This document shows positions 1-6,507 of a stretch of 8,445 bases of DNA, piece after piece. The DNA lies in the NCBI GenBank assembly GCA_015487455.1, contig WFPR01000255.1, forward strand, positions 1-8,445, read 5' to 3'. The stretch comes from Candidatus Bipolaricaulota bacterium (GTDB lineage: Bacteria; Bipolaricaulota; Bipolaricaulia; RBG-16-55-9). Each line of letters starts with the position of its first letter. Within the stretch, counting starts at the first letter, position 1. Made by a program: the position numbers and the translations under genes. The notes beneath the pieces are model-generated. The model saw only the letters and a program-made list of their open reading frames with translations, ran no database searches and was not told the DNA's origin.

Positions 1-211
1 CGATGAGGCAGCCCCAGCCGCCCGTGAAGTCCAAATACTCATTCCCGTCGACGTCGCGGACCACGGCGCCGCGGCTCTCCGCGATCATGAAGGGCGCCAG
101 CGAGGTACACGCCGGGGCGACCACCCGCTCCTTGCGCTTGAGAAGCTCCTGGGATTGGGGGCCCGCCTGCCCCCACTCCGCCTTTCCCGCCTCTGCCGTC
201 GACTGCTGCAT
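1..211 (-). CDS. Class-III PLP-dependent aminotransferase, N-terminal part (GABA/acetylornithine aminotransferase family)
   Basis: Only the first 70 codons are present; the gene continues past the left edge. The visible protein has a polar, probably disordered start (residues 1-20), then a segment reading ELLKRKERVVAP, then GAVVRDVDGNEYLDFTGG at about residues 48-65. The motif VxDVDGNxYxDFxGG is the N-terminal signature of class-III (omega) aminotransferases such as GabT, which move an amino group from a terminal amine to 2-oxoglutarate using pyridoxal phosphate. The catalytic lysine lies outside the window, so the substrate cannot be assigned; the charged ELLKRKE lead-in is most like 4-aminobutyrate aminotransferases. 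The ATG at 211-209 is chosen because AAAGGGG (226-220) sits 8 nt upstream, one of few Shine-Dalgarno-like sites here. It lies downstream of cdd on the same strand after a 145-nt gap. Confidence 0.8.
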   Translation of the reverse strand, partial: MQQSTAEAGKAEWGQAGPQSQELLKRKERVVAPACTSLAPFMIAESRGAVVRDVDGNEYLDFTGGWGCLI

Positions 212-290
212 CGCGATTTCCCCTTTCTCTGAAGTCTTCTTCGGGTTTCAGACGCAGATGTACGCCCTCGGGGCGCAAGAGGACGTGCGT

Positions 291-320
291 ATGCTAGCAC
301 ACGGGAAAGATCCCCTGCAA
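291..320 (-). promoter_or_regulatory. Weak candidate promoter for the aminotransferase gene
   Basis: On the minus strand TTGCAG (320-315) and TAGCAT (296-291) are separated by 18 nt, which would start transcription near 284 and give a leader of about 70 nt. The -10 matches the sigma-70 consensus at 4 of 6 positions and the -35 at only 3. The -35 overlaps the hairpin at 310-328. The would-be leader also holds a small perfect stem, CGCCC/GGGCG at 263-275. Read-through from pyrF-cdd is an alternative. Confidence 0.25.
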
Positions 321-328
321 ACGGGGAT
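310..328 (-). terminator. Hairpin downstream of cdd, possible weak terminator
   Basis: ATCCCC (310-315) and GGGGAT (323-328) form a perfect 6-bp stem with a 7-nt loop, beginning 29 nt past the cdd stop codon. Read on the minus strand the stem is followed by CTTTCCC, only three consecutive U, so a classic rho-independent terminator is doubtful. It could equally be a processing or regulatory hairpin ahead of the aminotransferase. Confidence 0.3.
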
Positions 329-356
329 TAGAGCTTAGAGGTGGGGTCCGGGAGCG

Positions 357-755
357 CTACAGCTCAAAGGGCTCCGGGAGCAGATTCCGCAGCGGGAAGC
401 GCGTTTCGATCCCCCGGGCGGTCCCCAGGAGCACCTCGAGGTCGGGGGCGAACTCGAAGAGCGCCTGGCGGCACGCCCCGCAGGGCGGGCAGAGCGCCTC
501 GGGCGCGCGCCCGGCCGGTCCGCCCACGATCGCGAGCTTGAGGAACGAGCGCTCCCCCGCGGCCACGGCCCGGAACAGCGCGACGCGCTCCGCGCACATC
601 GAGAGCCCGTACGAGGCGTTCTCGACGTTCGCGCCCGTGTAGATCCCACCCGAGGCGGCGAGCAGCGCCGCCCCGACGGCAAATCGCGAGTACGGGCAGT
701 AGCTCCGCTCCCGGGCTTGAAGCGCCGCTCGCAGCAGCGCCTCGTCGCTCACCAT
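357..755 (-). CDS. cdd: Cytidine deaminase
   Basis: The protein (132 aa) hydrolytically deaminates cytidine and deoxycytidine to uridine and deoxyuridine in cytoplasmic pyrimidine salvage. All hallmarks of the zinc-dependent homotetrameric short form are present: YCPYSRFAVGAAL at about 19-31, the nucleoside-binding NVEN near 43-46, CAE with zinc ligand Cys54 and catalytic Glu56, and PCGACRQ with zinc ligands Cys92 and Cys95. The C-terminus (FPLRNLLPEPFEL) is the usual tail of this class and the length is normal. The ATG at 755 is chosen because family members start about where MVSDEALLRAAL begins. A TTG at 776 in the same frame, directly abutting the pyrF stop (779-777), would add seven residues (MSVKLTA) and is the alternative. 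Neither start has a convincing Shine-Dalgarno. It is almost certainly cotranscribed with pyrF and translation is probably coupled. Confidence 0.95.
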   Translation of the reverse strand: MVSDEALLRAALQARERSYCPYSRFAVGAALLAASGGIYTGANVENASYGLSMCAERVALFRAVAAGERSFLKLAIVGGPAGRAPEALCPPCGACRQALFEFAPDLEVLLGTARGIETRFPLRNLLPEPFEL

Positions 756-776
756 CGCCGTCAGCTTTACGCTCAA

Positions 777-1610
777 TCAAGCAAGGGCTCGTTGGATCGA
801 GGCCCTCAAGCGTTCGGCCTCCCGCCGCGCGGCCTCCGCGAAGTCCCTTTGGCCGGAGGCGTAGAGCACGCTCCGCGCCGCCACGAGGATCGCGTTCTCC
901 CCCTGAGCGTTCGCGGCCGCCCGGGCGGCCCGCTCAAGATCACCTCCCTGGGCGCCGACGCCGGGGACCAGCAGCAACGTCTCCTCTCCCACGATCCCCC
1001 GCACGACCGCGAGCTCTTCGGGGTACGTCGCGCCCGCGACCAGCCCCAGCTCGGCTCGGCTTTGGGCCCGCCACGCCCTCGCCCGCTCGGCCACGCGCTG
1101 ATACAGCGGCCCCCCGTCGCAGGGCAGATCTTGAAACTCCCGGGCGCCGGGGTTCGAGGTGCGGCAGAGCAGGAACACGCCGCGGTCGCCGTAGCGCAGG
1201 AAGGGCTCGACGGCGTCGAAACCCAGATAGGGGCTCACGGTCACGGCGTCCGCCCCTACGACGTCGAAGGCGGCGCGGGCGTACAGGCGGGCCGTCGACG
1301 CGACGTCGCCGCGCTTGGCGTCGAGGATCACGGGGATGCGCCCGGGGACGATCTCGCGGACGAGGCGCCGCAGCAGCGCCAGGCCCTCCGGGCCGAGGGC
1401 CTCGTAGAAGGCGCTGTTCGGCTTGTAGGCGCAGACGAGGTCGTAGGTGGCCTCCACGATCGCGCGCAGGAAGCGTTCGAGCGCTTCGAGGAGGGGCCGA
1501 TCGCGCAGCGGCTCGGGCAGGCGCTCCGGGTCGGGGTCGAGCCCCACGCAGAGCCAGCTCCGATTCTTGGCGGCGCTCGAGCGCAGCTTCTCGAGAAAGC
1601 TCGTGCTCAT
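777..1610 (-). CDS. pyrF: Orotidine-5'-phosphate decarboxylase, subfamily 2
   Basis: The enzyme (277 aa) decarboxylates orotidine 5'-phosphate to UMP, the last step of de novo UMP synthesis, in the cytoplasm. LCVGLDPDPERLP (20-32) and the length are typical of the longer subfamily-2 enzymes of myxobacteria and actinobacteria rather than the roughly 230-aa E. coli type. The catalytic Asp-Lys-Asp array is intact in DAKRGD (97-102), with YKPN at 62-65 supplying another active-site lysine. PGVGAQGGD (216-224) and the arginine in AARSVLYAS (about 244-252) fit phosphate binding, although the family more often has S-R-G/A-I there. The ATG at 1610 is preferred because homology begins at once (SFLEKLR). 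The frame stays open to a TTG at 1730, but that 40-residue extension has no family similarity and would overlap the promoter of the divergent gene. No Shine-Dalgarno is seen; the mRNA may be leaderless. cdd follows immediately. Confidence 0.96.
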   Translation of the reverse strand: MSTSFLEKLRSSAAKNRSWLCVGLDPDPERLPEPLRDRPLLEALERFLRAIVEATYDLVCAYKPNSAFYEALGPEGLALLRRLVREIVPGRIPVILDAKRGDVASTARLYARAAFDVVGADAVTVSPYLGFDAVEPFLRYGDRGVFLLCRTSNPGAREFQDLPCDGGPLYQRVAERARAWRAQSRAELGLVAGATYPEELAVVRGIVGEETLLLVPGVGAQGGDLERAARAAANAQGENAILVAARSVLYASGQRDFAEAARREAERLRASIQRALA

Positions 1611-1619
1611 GGCCCGTTG

Positions 1620-1648
1620 AGGGTAGCCCAAAGGCATCAAGGCGGCAA
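1620..1648 (-). promoter_or_regulatory. Candidate promoter of pyrF-cdd
   Basis: On the minus strand TTGCCG (1648-1643), a 17-nt spacer and TACCCT (1625-1620) form a plausible but imperfect sigma-70 promoter. Transcription would begin near 1613, three bases before the pyrF ATG, so the transcript would be essentially leaderless. This agrees with the missing Shine-Dalgarno and with the short leaders of other genes in the window. The -10 matches consensus at only 3 of 6 positions, so confidence is moderate. Confidence 0.4.
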
Positions 1649-1723
1649 CCCCAGCCTGTTGAGCTCGCGAGGCTCTCCCCACCCCGAGCCTCAGCGCGGC
1701 TCTTAGCACAGATGACTCAGGGG

Positions 1724-1752
1724 TTGACAATGGAAGGGATTCGGGATATCAT
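1724..1752 (+). promoter_or_regulatory. Near-consensus sigma-70 promoter of the small Spy-like gene
   Basis: TTGACA (1724-1729) is a perfect -35 box, the spacer is exactly 17 nt, and TATCAT (1747-1752) differs from the -10 consensus at one base. Transcription would start near 1759. This is the strongest promoter in the window and it lies in a stretch clearly more AT-rich than the flanks. A short inverted repeat, CTCT-TT-AGAG (1755-1764), covers the predicted start site and could be an operator half-site or chance. Confidence 0.8.
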
Positions 1753-1760
1753 AGCTCTTT

Positions 1761-1768
1761 AGAGGTGA
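1761..1768 (+). promoter_or_regulatory. Strong Shine-Dalgarno site that fixes the start at 1774
   Basis: AGAGGTGA pairs well with the 3' end of bacterial 16S rRNA and sits 5 nt before the ATG at 1774. It argues against the in-frame GTG at 1765, which lies inside this site and only about 6 nt from the predicted transcription start. Most neighbouring genes lack any such site. Confidence 0.7.
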
Positions 1769-1773
1769 AAGAT

Positions 1774-2205
1774 ATGTGTGATTTGAACCATGATATAACA
1801 CCAATAATGTCCATAGCTACACCCGAGTTAGCTACCAGAGCGCTTGCTTATTTCGAAGAGCTCGAGCTTTCCACGGAACAAATCCAGAATATCCTTCAGA
1901 AGGTAAAACGTTGGAGGGAGCAGTATATCCAATTCGCGGAGCAGATCGTACATATAGGGCAGGAAATTGACCGAGAGCTCCTTAAGCGCCACGTTGACCT
2001 TACAAAGGTCGAACAGCTTATCGAACGACGCCTCGAAGTCATAAAGGCTGTAGAAAGGGAATTTATTCGGACCTGGATCGACCTGCGTGAGTCCATGGAT
2101 GAGGAGCAATATGAGAGACTACAAGCTGTTTATCGTCGAGAATTCATGAACCTACCTCATCCGATTTTGGGCTCCGCTGCTAAGGAAGCCAGCTTAGCCT
2201 CCTAG
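1774..2205 (+). CDS. Small helical protein with two LTxxQ-like motifs (Spy/CpxP/ZraP-like), no signal peptide
   Basis: The 143-aa protein is almost entirely predicted helix with heptad-like hydrophobic spacing from about 25 to 122. LSTEQIQNIL (32-41) and MDEEQYERLQ (108-117) resemble the paired LTxxQ motifs of Spy, CpxP and ZraP. The stretch between them (ELLKRHVDLTKVEQLIE, with Asp75) matches the typical LLxxxxDxxxVxxLI segment of the periplasmic metal-resistance and chaperone group. Those proteins are exported, but here no hydrophobic signal sequence precedes the domain and the well-supported start leaves only about 25 residues before it, so a cytoplasmic location is inferred. An internal ATG at 1807 (MSIATPEL) is a weaker start. 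GC is near 47%, far below the flanks, which suggests recent acquisition. It has its own strong promoter and Shine-Dalgarno and lies 95 nt ahead of an MFS exporter. The family assignment is by motif only; an unrelated coiled-coil protein is possible. Confidence 0.8.
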   Translation: MCDLNHDITPIMSIATPELATRALAYFEELELSTEQIQNILQKVKRWREQYIQFAEQIVHIGQEIDRELLKRHVDLTKVEQLIERRLEVIKAVEREFIRTWIDLRESMDEEQYERLQAVYRREFMNLPHPILGSAAKEASLAS

Positions 2206-2280
2206 GAAAAGTGCTTCTCAATTAGAGTGATGGTAAAGTTGCCCGCTGCTAAAGTGGGGTTGGATCTTCGTTGGCTATTC

Positions 2281-2297
2281 GACTTAACAACTAAGTC
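2281..2297 (+). repeat. Inverted repeat immediately before the MFS exporter
   Basis: GACTTA (2281-2286) and TAAGTC (2292-2297) are perfect inverted arms with a 5-nt spacer (ACAAC), ending three bases before the MFS start codon. It could be an operator for a dimeric repressor or a small hairpin that shields the start. The gap 2206-2300 otherwise shows no convincing promoter: TTGGAT at 2260-2265 lacks a good -10 partner. Confidence 0.4.
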
Positions 2298-2300
2298 AGG

Positions 2301-3599
2301 ATGAAAGCGGCTCCCCCGTCAGGGAAGGGCAACTACCGTTCTCTTTTTCTGGAAATTCCCGCCTTTAAATGGCTATGGGGGAGTCGAGCCATCTCGAGCG
2401 TCGGCGATGCGGCTCAGCTCATCGCCTTGCTCTGGTTGGCCAGCCAAGGTCCCAACTCAGGGCTTTGGGTAGGCTTGATAGGATTCGCCCTGCTTGCTCC
2501 CCCTATGCTGGTCGGTCCGCTCCTGGGGGCCTTCATCGATCGGACGAACCGGAAGGTCTTCCTCCTCCTGAGCGATGGGCTGCGGGCCATCTTGACCGCG
2601 CTGATCCCCGTCGTCTTCCTCCTCTATGGGCTTCCCGGGGTCCTTCTGATCACCCTCCTCCACTCGATCCTCACGCAGCTGTTTGCCGTGGCCTACGCCT
2701 CGGTGCTCCCCGATGCCGTTGGGGAGGGACGCCTCACCTCGGCGAACGGCTTGATCCACACCACCCTGCATCTGGGGCGCATCGTCGGATCCGGCTTAGG
2801 GGGGATCCTGATGGCGACCGGGAACATCTTCACGCCTTTTTGGGCCAACGCCGTCACGTTCCTGCTATCGGGACTCCTGATCCTGGGTCTCCCGTGGCCG
2901 CCCTCCCTGAAGCCCTCAACGAGGCGTGAGGGGAAGGGGAACCCCGTCCGGGAGACCCGCCCCAGCTATTTCAAGAGCCTCTGGGAGGGATTCCTCTACC
3001 TGCGCGACCAGAAACCCCTCTGGCTCTACATGGCCATCGGCCTGGTCGGGACGATCGGGTTTGCCCCAGCCCCTGTGGCCCTGGTGATCCTGGCTAAGGA
3101 GGAGCTCGGCGCCAGCAGCGTGGGATATAGCCTGCTTCAAGCCCTGACCACCGTAGGCTTGGCCGCGGGGGCGTTTCTCGTGGGGAGGGCGGCCCAGGAT
3201 CGACAAGCCGCGACCGTCATGGCCCTAGGATACCTCGCCATGGGGATCACCACCCTGTTCTTAGGCTGGGCCCCGTCGTTGTGGGTTGCCGCTGGGCTCG
3301 TCCTGCTCCGGAGCGGGTTCAACAGCGTCCTGTCCATCCCCAGACTCTCCTTGCTCCAGCAAATGGTGCCGAGCGCCTACCGGGGGCGGGTCTTCACGTG
3401 GGTCAGCACGGTGATCGAACTTCCCCGAGCCATCGTGCTCCCTCTGGCTGGGGTGCTCATCGATCTCGTAGGGGTTCGAGTCGTCTACACGGCGATGGCC
3501 ATCGCCATCGCCGTGGCAGGGGGGCTCGCCTTTCAAGGCCGTCATGTCTTTGAGCGCTACCTCGCTCGGCACCCTCATCACTCCCCTTCACAAGCATGA
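2301..3599 (+). CDS. Major facilitator superfamily exporter (MFS_3 / EntS-like drug or siderophore efflux type)
   Basis: This 432-aa inner-membrane protein has about twelve hydrophobic segments in two halves, split by a charged cytoplasmic loop at about 200-225 (PSTRREGKGNPVRETR). The loop between helices 2 and 3 carries a motif-A-like GAFIDRTNRK (76-85). LPDAVGEGRLTSANGL (136-151) and QQMVPSAYRGRVF (353-365) are typical of the MFS_3 group, which includes the enterobactin exporter EntS and macrolide efflux MefA-like proteins. Proton-driven export of a small molecule is the expected role, but the substrate cannot be read from the sequence. The ATG at 2301 starts a normal N-terminus (NYRSLFLEIPAFKWLW); no well-spaced Shine-Dalgarno is seen, since AGG directly abuts the ATG. 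GC is about 63-65%, between the AT-richer gene before it and the roughly 72% GC trkA after it. It may be cotranscribed with the Spy-like gene. Confidence 0.88.
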   Translation: MKAAPPSGKGNYRSLFLEIPAFKWLWGSRAISSVGDAAQLIALLWLASQGPNSGLWVGLIGFALLAPPMLVGPLLGAFIDRTNRKVFLLLSDGLRAILTALIPVVFLLYGLPGVLLITLLHSILTQLFAVAYASVLPDAVGEGRLTSANGLIHTTLHLGRIVGSGLGGILMATGNIFTPFWANAVTFLLSGLLILGLPWPPSLKPSTRREGKGNPVRETRPSYFKSLWEGFLYLRDQKPLWLYMAIGLVGTIGFAPAPVALVILAKEELGASSVGYSLLQALTTVGLAAGAFLVGRAAQDRQAATVMALGYLAMGITTLFLGWAPSLWVAAGLVLLRSGFNSVLSIPRLSLLQQMVPSAYRGRVFTWVSTVIELPRAIVLPLAGVLIDLVGVRVVYTAMAIAIAVAGGLAFQGRHVFERYLARHPHHSPSQA

Positions 3600-3641
3600 A
3601 GCCGTTGGGTAGCGGGCTCGTAGCGCAGGCCCCGACCCCGT

Positions 3642-3670
3642 TTGACGCTTTTGGGCGATGGCCCTACAAT
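3642..3670 (+). promoter_or_regulatory. Promoter of the trkA-trkH-trmY operon
   Basis: TTGACG (3642-3647), a 17-nt spacer and TACAAT (3665-3670) each differ from the sigma-70 consensus at one position. Transcription would start near 3677, giving a leader of about 17 nt before the trkA ATG at 3694. The leader holds GGGGA at 3684-3688, a weak Shine-Dalgarno. The sequence after the -10 (AGGCCG) recurs in similar form at the pcm promoter. Confidence 0.8.
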
Positions 3671-3693
3671 AGGCCGTTCTGCCGGGGATCGCA

Positions 3694-5010
3694 ATGCGAG
3701 TGGTCATCATCGGGGCCGGTCAGGTCGGGCGCAGCATCGCGCGCGAGCTGCAACGCGACCACGATGTCGTCGTGATCGAGCGCTCGGCCCAGCGCCTGGC
3801 CCTGCTCCAGCAGTACGACGTGCTCGCCATCCAGGGGAACGGCGCCAGCCTCAAGGTGCTGCAGGAGGCCGAGGTCGACAAGGCCGACCTGGTGATCGCC
3901 TCGACGGACGTCGACGAGGTCAACATCGTGGCCTGCGCGGGGAGCAAGCACCTGGGCGCGGCCTTCACCATCGCCCGCGTCCACGACCCCGAGTACATCG
4001 AGACCTGGGAGCGCGGGCGCCTGGGCGTCGACTTCATGGTCTGCAGCGAGCTGCTGACGAGCGAGAAGATCGCCCAGCTCATCGGGGTGCCCGCCGCCCA
4101 CGAGATCCACACCTTCGTGGAGGGGCGGGTGCTCATGGTCGAGCTGCTGATCGAGGAGGGCTCCCCGCTAGCAGGCCGCCCCTTGAGGGCGCTGGCGCCG
4201 GAGCTGCCCCCCGGCGCCAGGATCGTGAGCCTCATCCGGGGGCGGCAGGTGATCATCCCCGGCGGGGAGGACGTGATCCGGCCCGGCGACCACCTCGTCG
4301 GGGTCGGGACCCCCGAGGCGATCGACAGGCTGAGCCGCCGGGCCTCCGGGCGGCCCCTGCCCCAGAGCGTCGTCATCTTGGGCGGCGGGCGCATTGGGTA
4401 TCGTCTGGCGCTCACGCTCGAGCGCCGGGGGCTGCGCCCCAAGGTCGTCGAGGCCGACCCCGAGCGGAGCCGCTGGCTCGCCGAGCAGCTCCCCCGCTCC
4501 CAGGTGTTCCAGAACGACGCGACGGACCTGGACTTCCTCGAGCGGGAGCGCCTGGGGGAGTGCGACGTCGGCGTGAGCGTCATGGACAAGGACGAGAAGA
4601 ACCTCCTCTCGGCGCTGCTGCTCAAGAGCCTGGGGGTCAAGCGGGTGATCGCGGGGGTCGCCGACCCCGACTACATCGAGATCTTCGAGCGCGTCGGGGT
4701 GGACGTGGCCGTGAGCGCCCGCACGATCATCGCGGAGGAGATCTTGAGGTTCACCAAGAGCCGCATCGCCGGGATGTCGATCCTGGAGGGCGACCGCGCC
4801 GAGGTGCTGGAGCTCACGGTCTCCGAGCGGAGCCCGCTGGTGGGCGTGCCCCTCAAGGAGGCGGCCTTCCCCCAGGGGGCGATCGTGGGGGCGGTCGTCC
4901 GCGGCAAGGACGTGATCATCCCCGACGGCGCGGTGAGCCTCCGGCCCGGGGACCGCGTGATCGTCTTCGCGAAGAAGGAGGCCGTCGCCGACGTCGAGAA
5001 GCTCCTCTGA
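3694..5010 (+). CDS. trkA: Trk potassium uptake system regulatory subunit TrkA
   Basis: TrkA is the cytoplasmic NAD(H)/ATP-binding ring subunit that gates the TrkH potassium channel. The protein (438 aa, normal length) is a tandem repeat of two RCK modules. RCK-N1 (1 to about 130) has GAGQVG at 7-12 and Glu29 at the end of the second beta strand, expected for dinucleotide binding. RCK-C1 covers about 137-217 (SPLAGRPLRAL). RCK-N2 starts near 225 with GGGRIG (230-235) and acidic VVEADPER. RCK-C2 covers about 357-438 (SPLVGVPLKEA, then RPGDRVIVFAKKEAV). The ATG at 3694 gives the usual MRVVIIGAGQVG start and lies about 17 nt from the predicted transcription start. It is first in a likely operon, 15 nt before trkH. 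Having both RCK repeats in one chain marks the Trk rather than the Ktr type. Confidence 0.97.
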   Translation: MRVVIIGAGQVGRSIARELQRDHDVVVIERSAQRLALLQQYDVLAIQGNGASLKVLQEAEVDKADLVIASTDVDEVNIVACAGSKHLGAAFTIARVHDPEYIETWERGRLGVDFMVCSELLTSEKIAQLIGVPAAHEIHTFVEGRVLMVELLIEEGSPLAGRPLRALAPELPPGARIVSLIRGRQVIIPGGEDVIRPGDHLVGVGTPEAIDRLSRRASGRPLPQSVVILGGGRIGYRLALTLERRGLRPKVVEADPERSRWLAEQLPRSQVFQNDATDLDFLERERLGECDVGVSVMDKDEKNLLSALLLKSLGVKRVIAGVADPDYIEIFERVGVDVAVSARTIIAEEILRFTKSRIAGMSILEGDRAEVLELTVSERSPLVGVPLKEAAFPQGAIVGAVVRGKDVIIPDGAVSLRPGDRVIVFAKKEAVADVEKLL

Positions 5011-5025
5011 GCCTTCCGCCTCGCG

Positions 5026-6492
5026 ATGCGACTGGCCGTCGACGTGCGCTCGGGGCTGCACCTGATCGCCGTGCTGCTGCCGTGGCTCGGGCTGGCGTTC
5101 CTCGTCCCCCTGCTCGCGGCCCTGCTGTACGGGGAGGCGATCTGGCCCTGGGGGGCCTCGCTGGCGCTCACGGTGGGCCTGGGGGGGCTGCTGCGGCTGC
5201 TGACCCGCGAGGGGCGCGAGCTCCGCACCCGGGAGGCGTTCCTCGTGGTGAGCGTAAGCTGGCTGGTCCTCGCGGCCGTGGGGGCGCTGCCCTACGTGCT
5301 GCTGGGGGCCCTTCGCCCCGTCGACGCCTTCTTCGAGTCGATGTCGGGCTTCACGACGACGGGGGCCACGGTGCTGTCCGACCTCGAGGGGCAGCCCCGC
5401 TCGCTGCTGCTCTGGCGGGCGATGTCCCAGTGGCTCGGCGGGATGGGCATCATCGTGCTGGCGATCGCGGTGTTGCCGCGCCTGGCCGTCGGCGGCCGGC
5501 CGCTCATGGAGGCCGAGCTGCCCGGCCCCGAGGTCGAGCGCCTCACACCACGCATCCGGGAGACGGCCCGCGCCCTCTGGAAGGTCTACGCGGGCCTGAG
5601 CGCCGCGGAGCTCGGGGTGCTGATGCTGACGGGGCTCTCGTTCTACGAGGCCCTGACCCACACGTTCACCACGCTCTCGACGGGGGGCTTCGGCACCCGA
5701 AGCGAGAGCCTCGGGGCGTTCTCGCCCCTGACGCAGTGGGCCGTGATCCCGTTCATCCTGCTGGGCGGGACGAACTTCGCGCTGCTCTACCGCGCCCTGC
5801 GCCGCCCCCGGCGCCTGGGCGCCACCCTCTGGGGCGACGAGGAGTTCCGCTTCTACGTGGCCGTCTTCGGGACGGTCACGCTGCTGCTCTTCCTCGACCT
5901 GGTGCGCCTCTACCCCGTTGAGGAGGCGCTGCGCCACAGCGCCTTTCAGGTGGCCAGCCTCATGACGACCACGGGCTACGCCAGCGCCGACTTCGACGAG
6001 TGGGACTCCGCGGCCAAGCTGCTGCTGTTGGCGCTGATGTTCCTCGGCGGGAGCGCGGGGAGCACCGGCGGCTCGATCAAGCTGGTCCGCACCCTGCTCA
6101 TCTTCAAGCTGCTCCTGCGCGAGGTGCGCCGGGTCCTCCACCCCCAGGCCGTCCTCCCCATTCGTTTGGGCTCCCGGGTGATCGGCGAGGAGGCGCTGCG
6201 GGGGGTGACCGCCTTCGCCATCTTGTACGTCACGCTCTTCGCGCTGGGCTCGATCCTGCTGATGCTCGATTTGGAACGCCACGACCTGGACGTCCCCGTG
6301 CTCGACGCCGTGAGCGCCGTGGCCGCCTCGCTGGGGAACGTCGGGCCGGGGTTCGGGCTCGTCGGCCCGATGGCCTCCTACGCCTGGCTCCCCGACTCCT
6401 CCAAGCTCCTGTTGGCGTTCCTGATGTGGCTCGGACGGCTCGAGATCTTCCCCGTGCTCGTGCTGCTCACCCGCGACTACTGGCGGGGTTGA
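5026..6492 (+). CDS. trkH: Trk potassium uptake channel subunit TrkH
   Basis: This is the integral membrane potassium-translocating subunit, working with TrkA as a dimer. The 488-aa protein has the four membrane-pore-membrane repeats of the SKT superfamily. The four filter loops are visible: FTTTGAT (109-115), STGGFGT (218-224), TTTGYAS (314-320) and GNVGPGFG (437-444), each keeping its filter glycine. GGSAGSTGGSIK (341-352) is the flexible intramembrane loop of TrkH that blocks the pore until TrkA opens it. Two extra N-terminal hydrophobic segments (about 11-35 and 42-58) fit TrkH rather than KtrB. The ATG at 5026 is 15 nt after the trkA stop. No Shine-Dalgarno is seen, so translation may depend on coupling or SD-independent initiation. 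Confidence 0.97.
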   Translation: MRLAVDVRSGLHLIAVLLPWLGLAFLVPLLAALLYGEAIWPWGASLALTVGLGGLLRLLTREGRELRTREAFLVVSVSWLVLAAVGALPYVLLGALRPVDAFFESMSGFTTTGATVLSDLEGQPRSLLLWRAMSQWLGGMGIIVLAIAVLPRLAVGGRPLMEAELPGPEVERLTPRIRETARALWKVYAGLSAAELGVLMLTGLSFYEALTHTFTTLSTGGFGTRSESLGAFSPLTQWAVIPFILLGGTNFALLYRALRRPRRLGATLWGDEEFRFYVAVFGTVTLLLFLDLVRLYPVEEALRHSAFQVASLMTTTGYASADFDEWDSAAKLLLLALMFLGGSAGSTGGSIKLVRTLLIFKLLLREVRRVLHPQAVLPIRLGSRVIGEEALRGVTAFAILYVTLFALGSILLMLDLERHDLDVPVLDAVSAVAASLGNVGPGFGLVGPMASYAWLPDSSKLLLAFLMWLGRLEIFPVLVLLTRDYWRG

Positions 6493-6507
6493 TCCCTAGA
6501 CGCAATC

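Noticed and set aside
717..1706. Plus-strand open frame of 329 codons across cdd and pyrF
   Set aside because: It is antisense to clear pyrF and cdd, has no recognisable motif and is a composition artefact.
1611..1730. Upstream extension of pyrF by 40 codons to a TTG at 1730
   Set aside because: The extension has no similarity to the family, the conserved N-terminus begins at the ATG at 1610, and the TTG overlaps the -35 box of the divergent promoter.
1828..2109. Minus-strand open frame of 93 codons opposite the Spy-like gene
   Set aside because: Although this region is less GC-rich, the plus-strand gene has a near-perfect promoter and Shine-Dalgarno; the antisense frame has neither.
2206..2220. 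Possible terminator after the Spy-like gene (GAAAAGTGCTTCTC)
   Set aside because: The imperfect arms leave only a 2-nt loop and no T-tract follows; it is not a workable hairpin.
2174..2252. Ten-base direct repeat CCGCTGCTAA at 2174-2183 and 2243-2252
   Set aside because: One copy is inside coding sequence and the other in the gap; there are only two copies with different flanks, so chance or minor duplication is enough. It does not look like an attachment site.
3642..5921. Very long open frame (759 codons) on the plus strand across trkA and trkH
   Set aside because: It is out of frame with both genes and its product is a low-complexity Arg/Gly/Pro/Ala string, typical of shadow frames in GC-rich coding DNA. 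TrkA and TrkH explain the region.
4168..6282. Long minus-strand open frame (704 codons) opposite trkA/trkH
   Set aside because: The product is Glu/Gln/His/Arg-rich without any domain and lies antisense to two strongly conserved genes; high GC at third codon positions removes stops.
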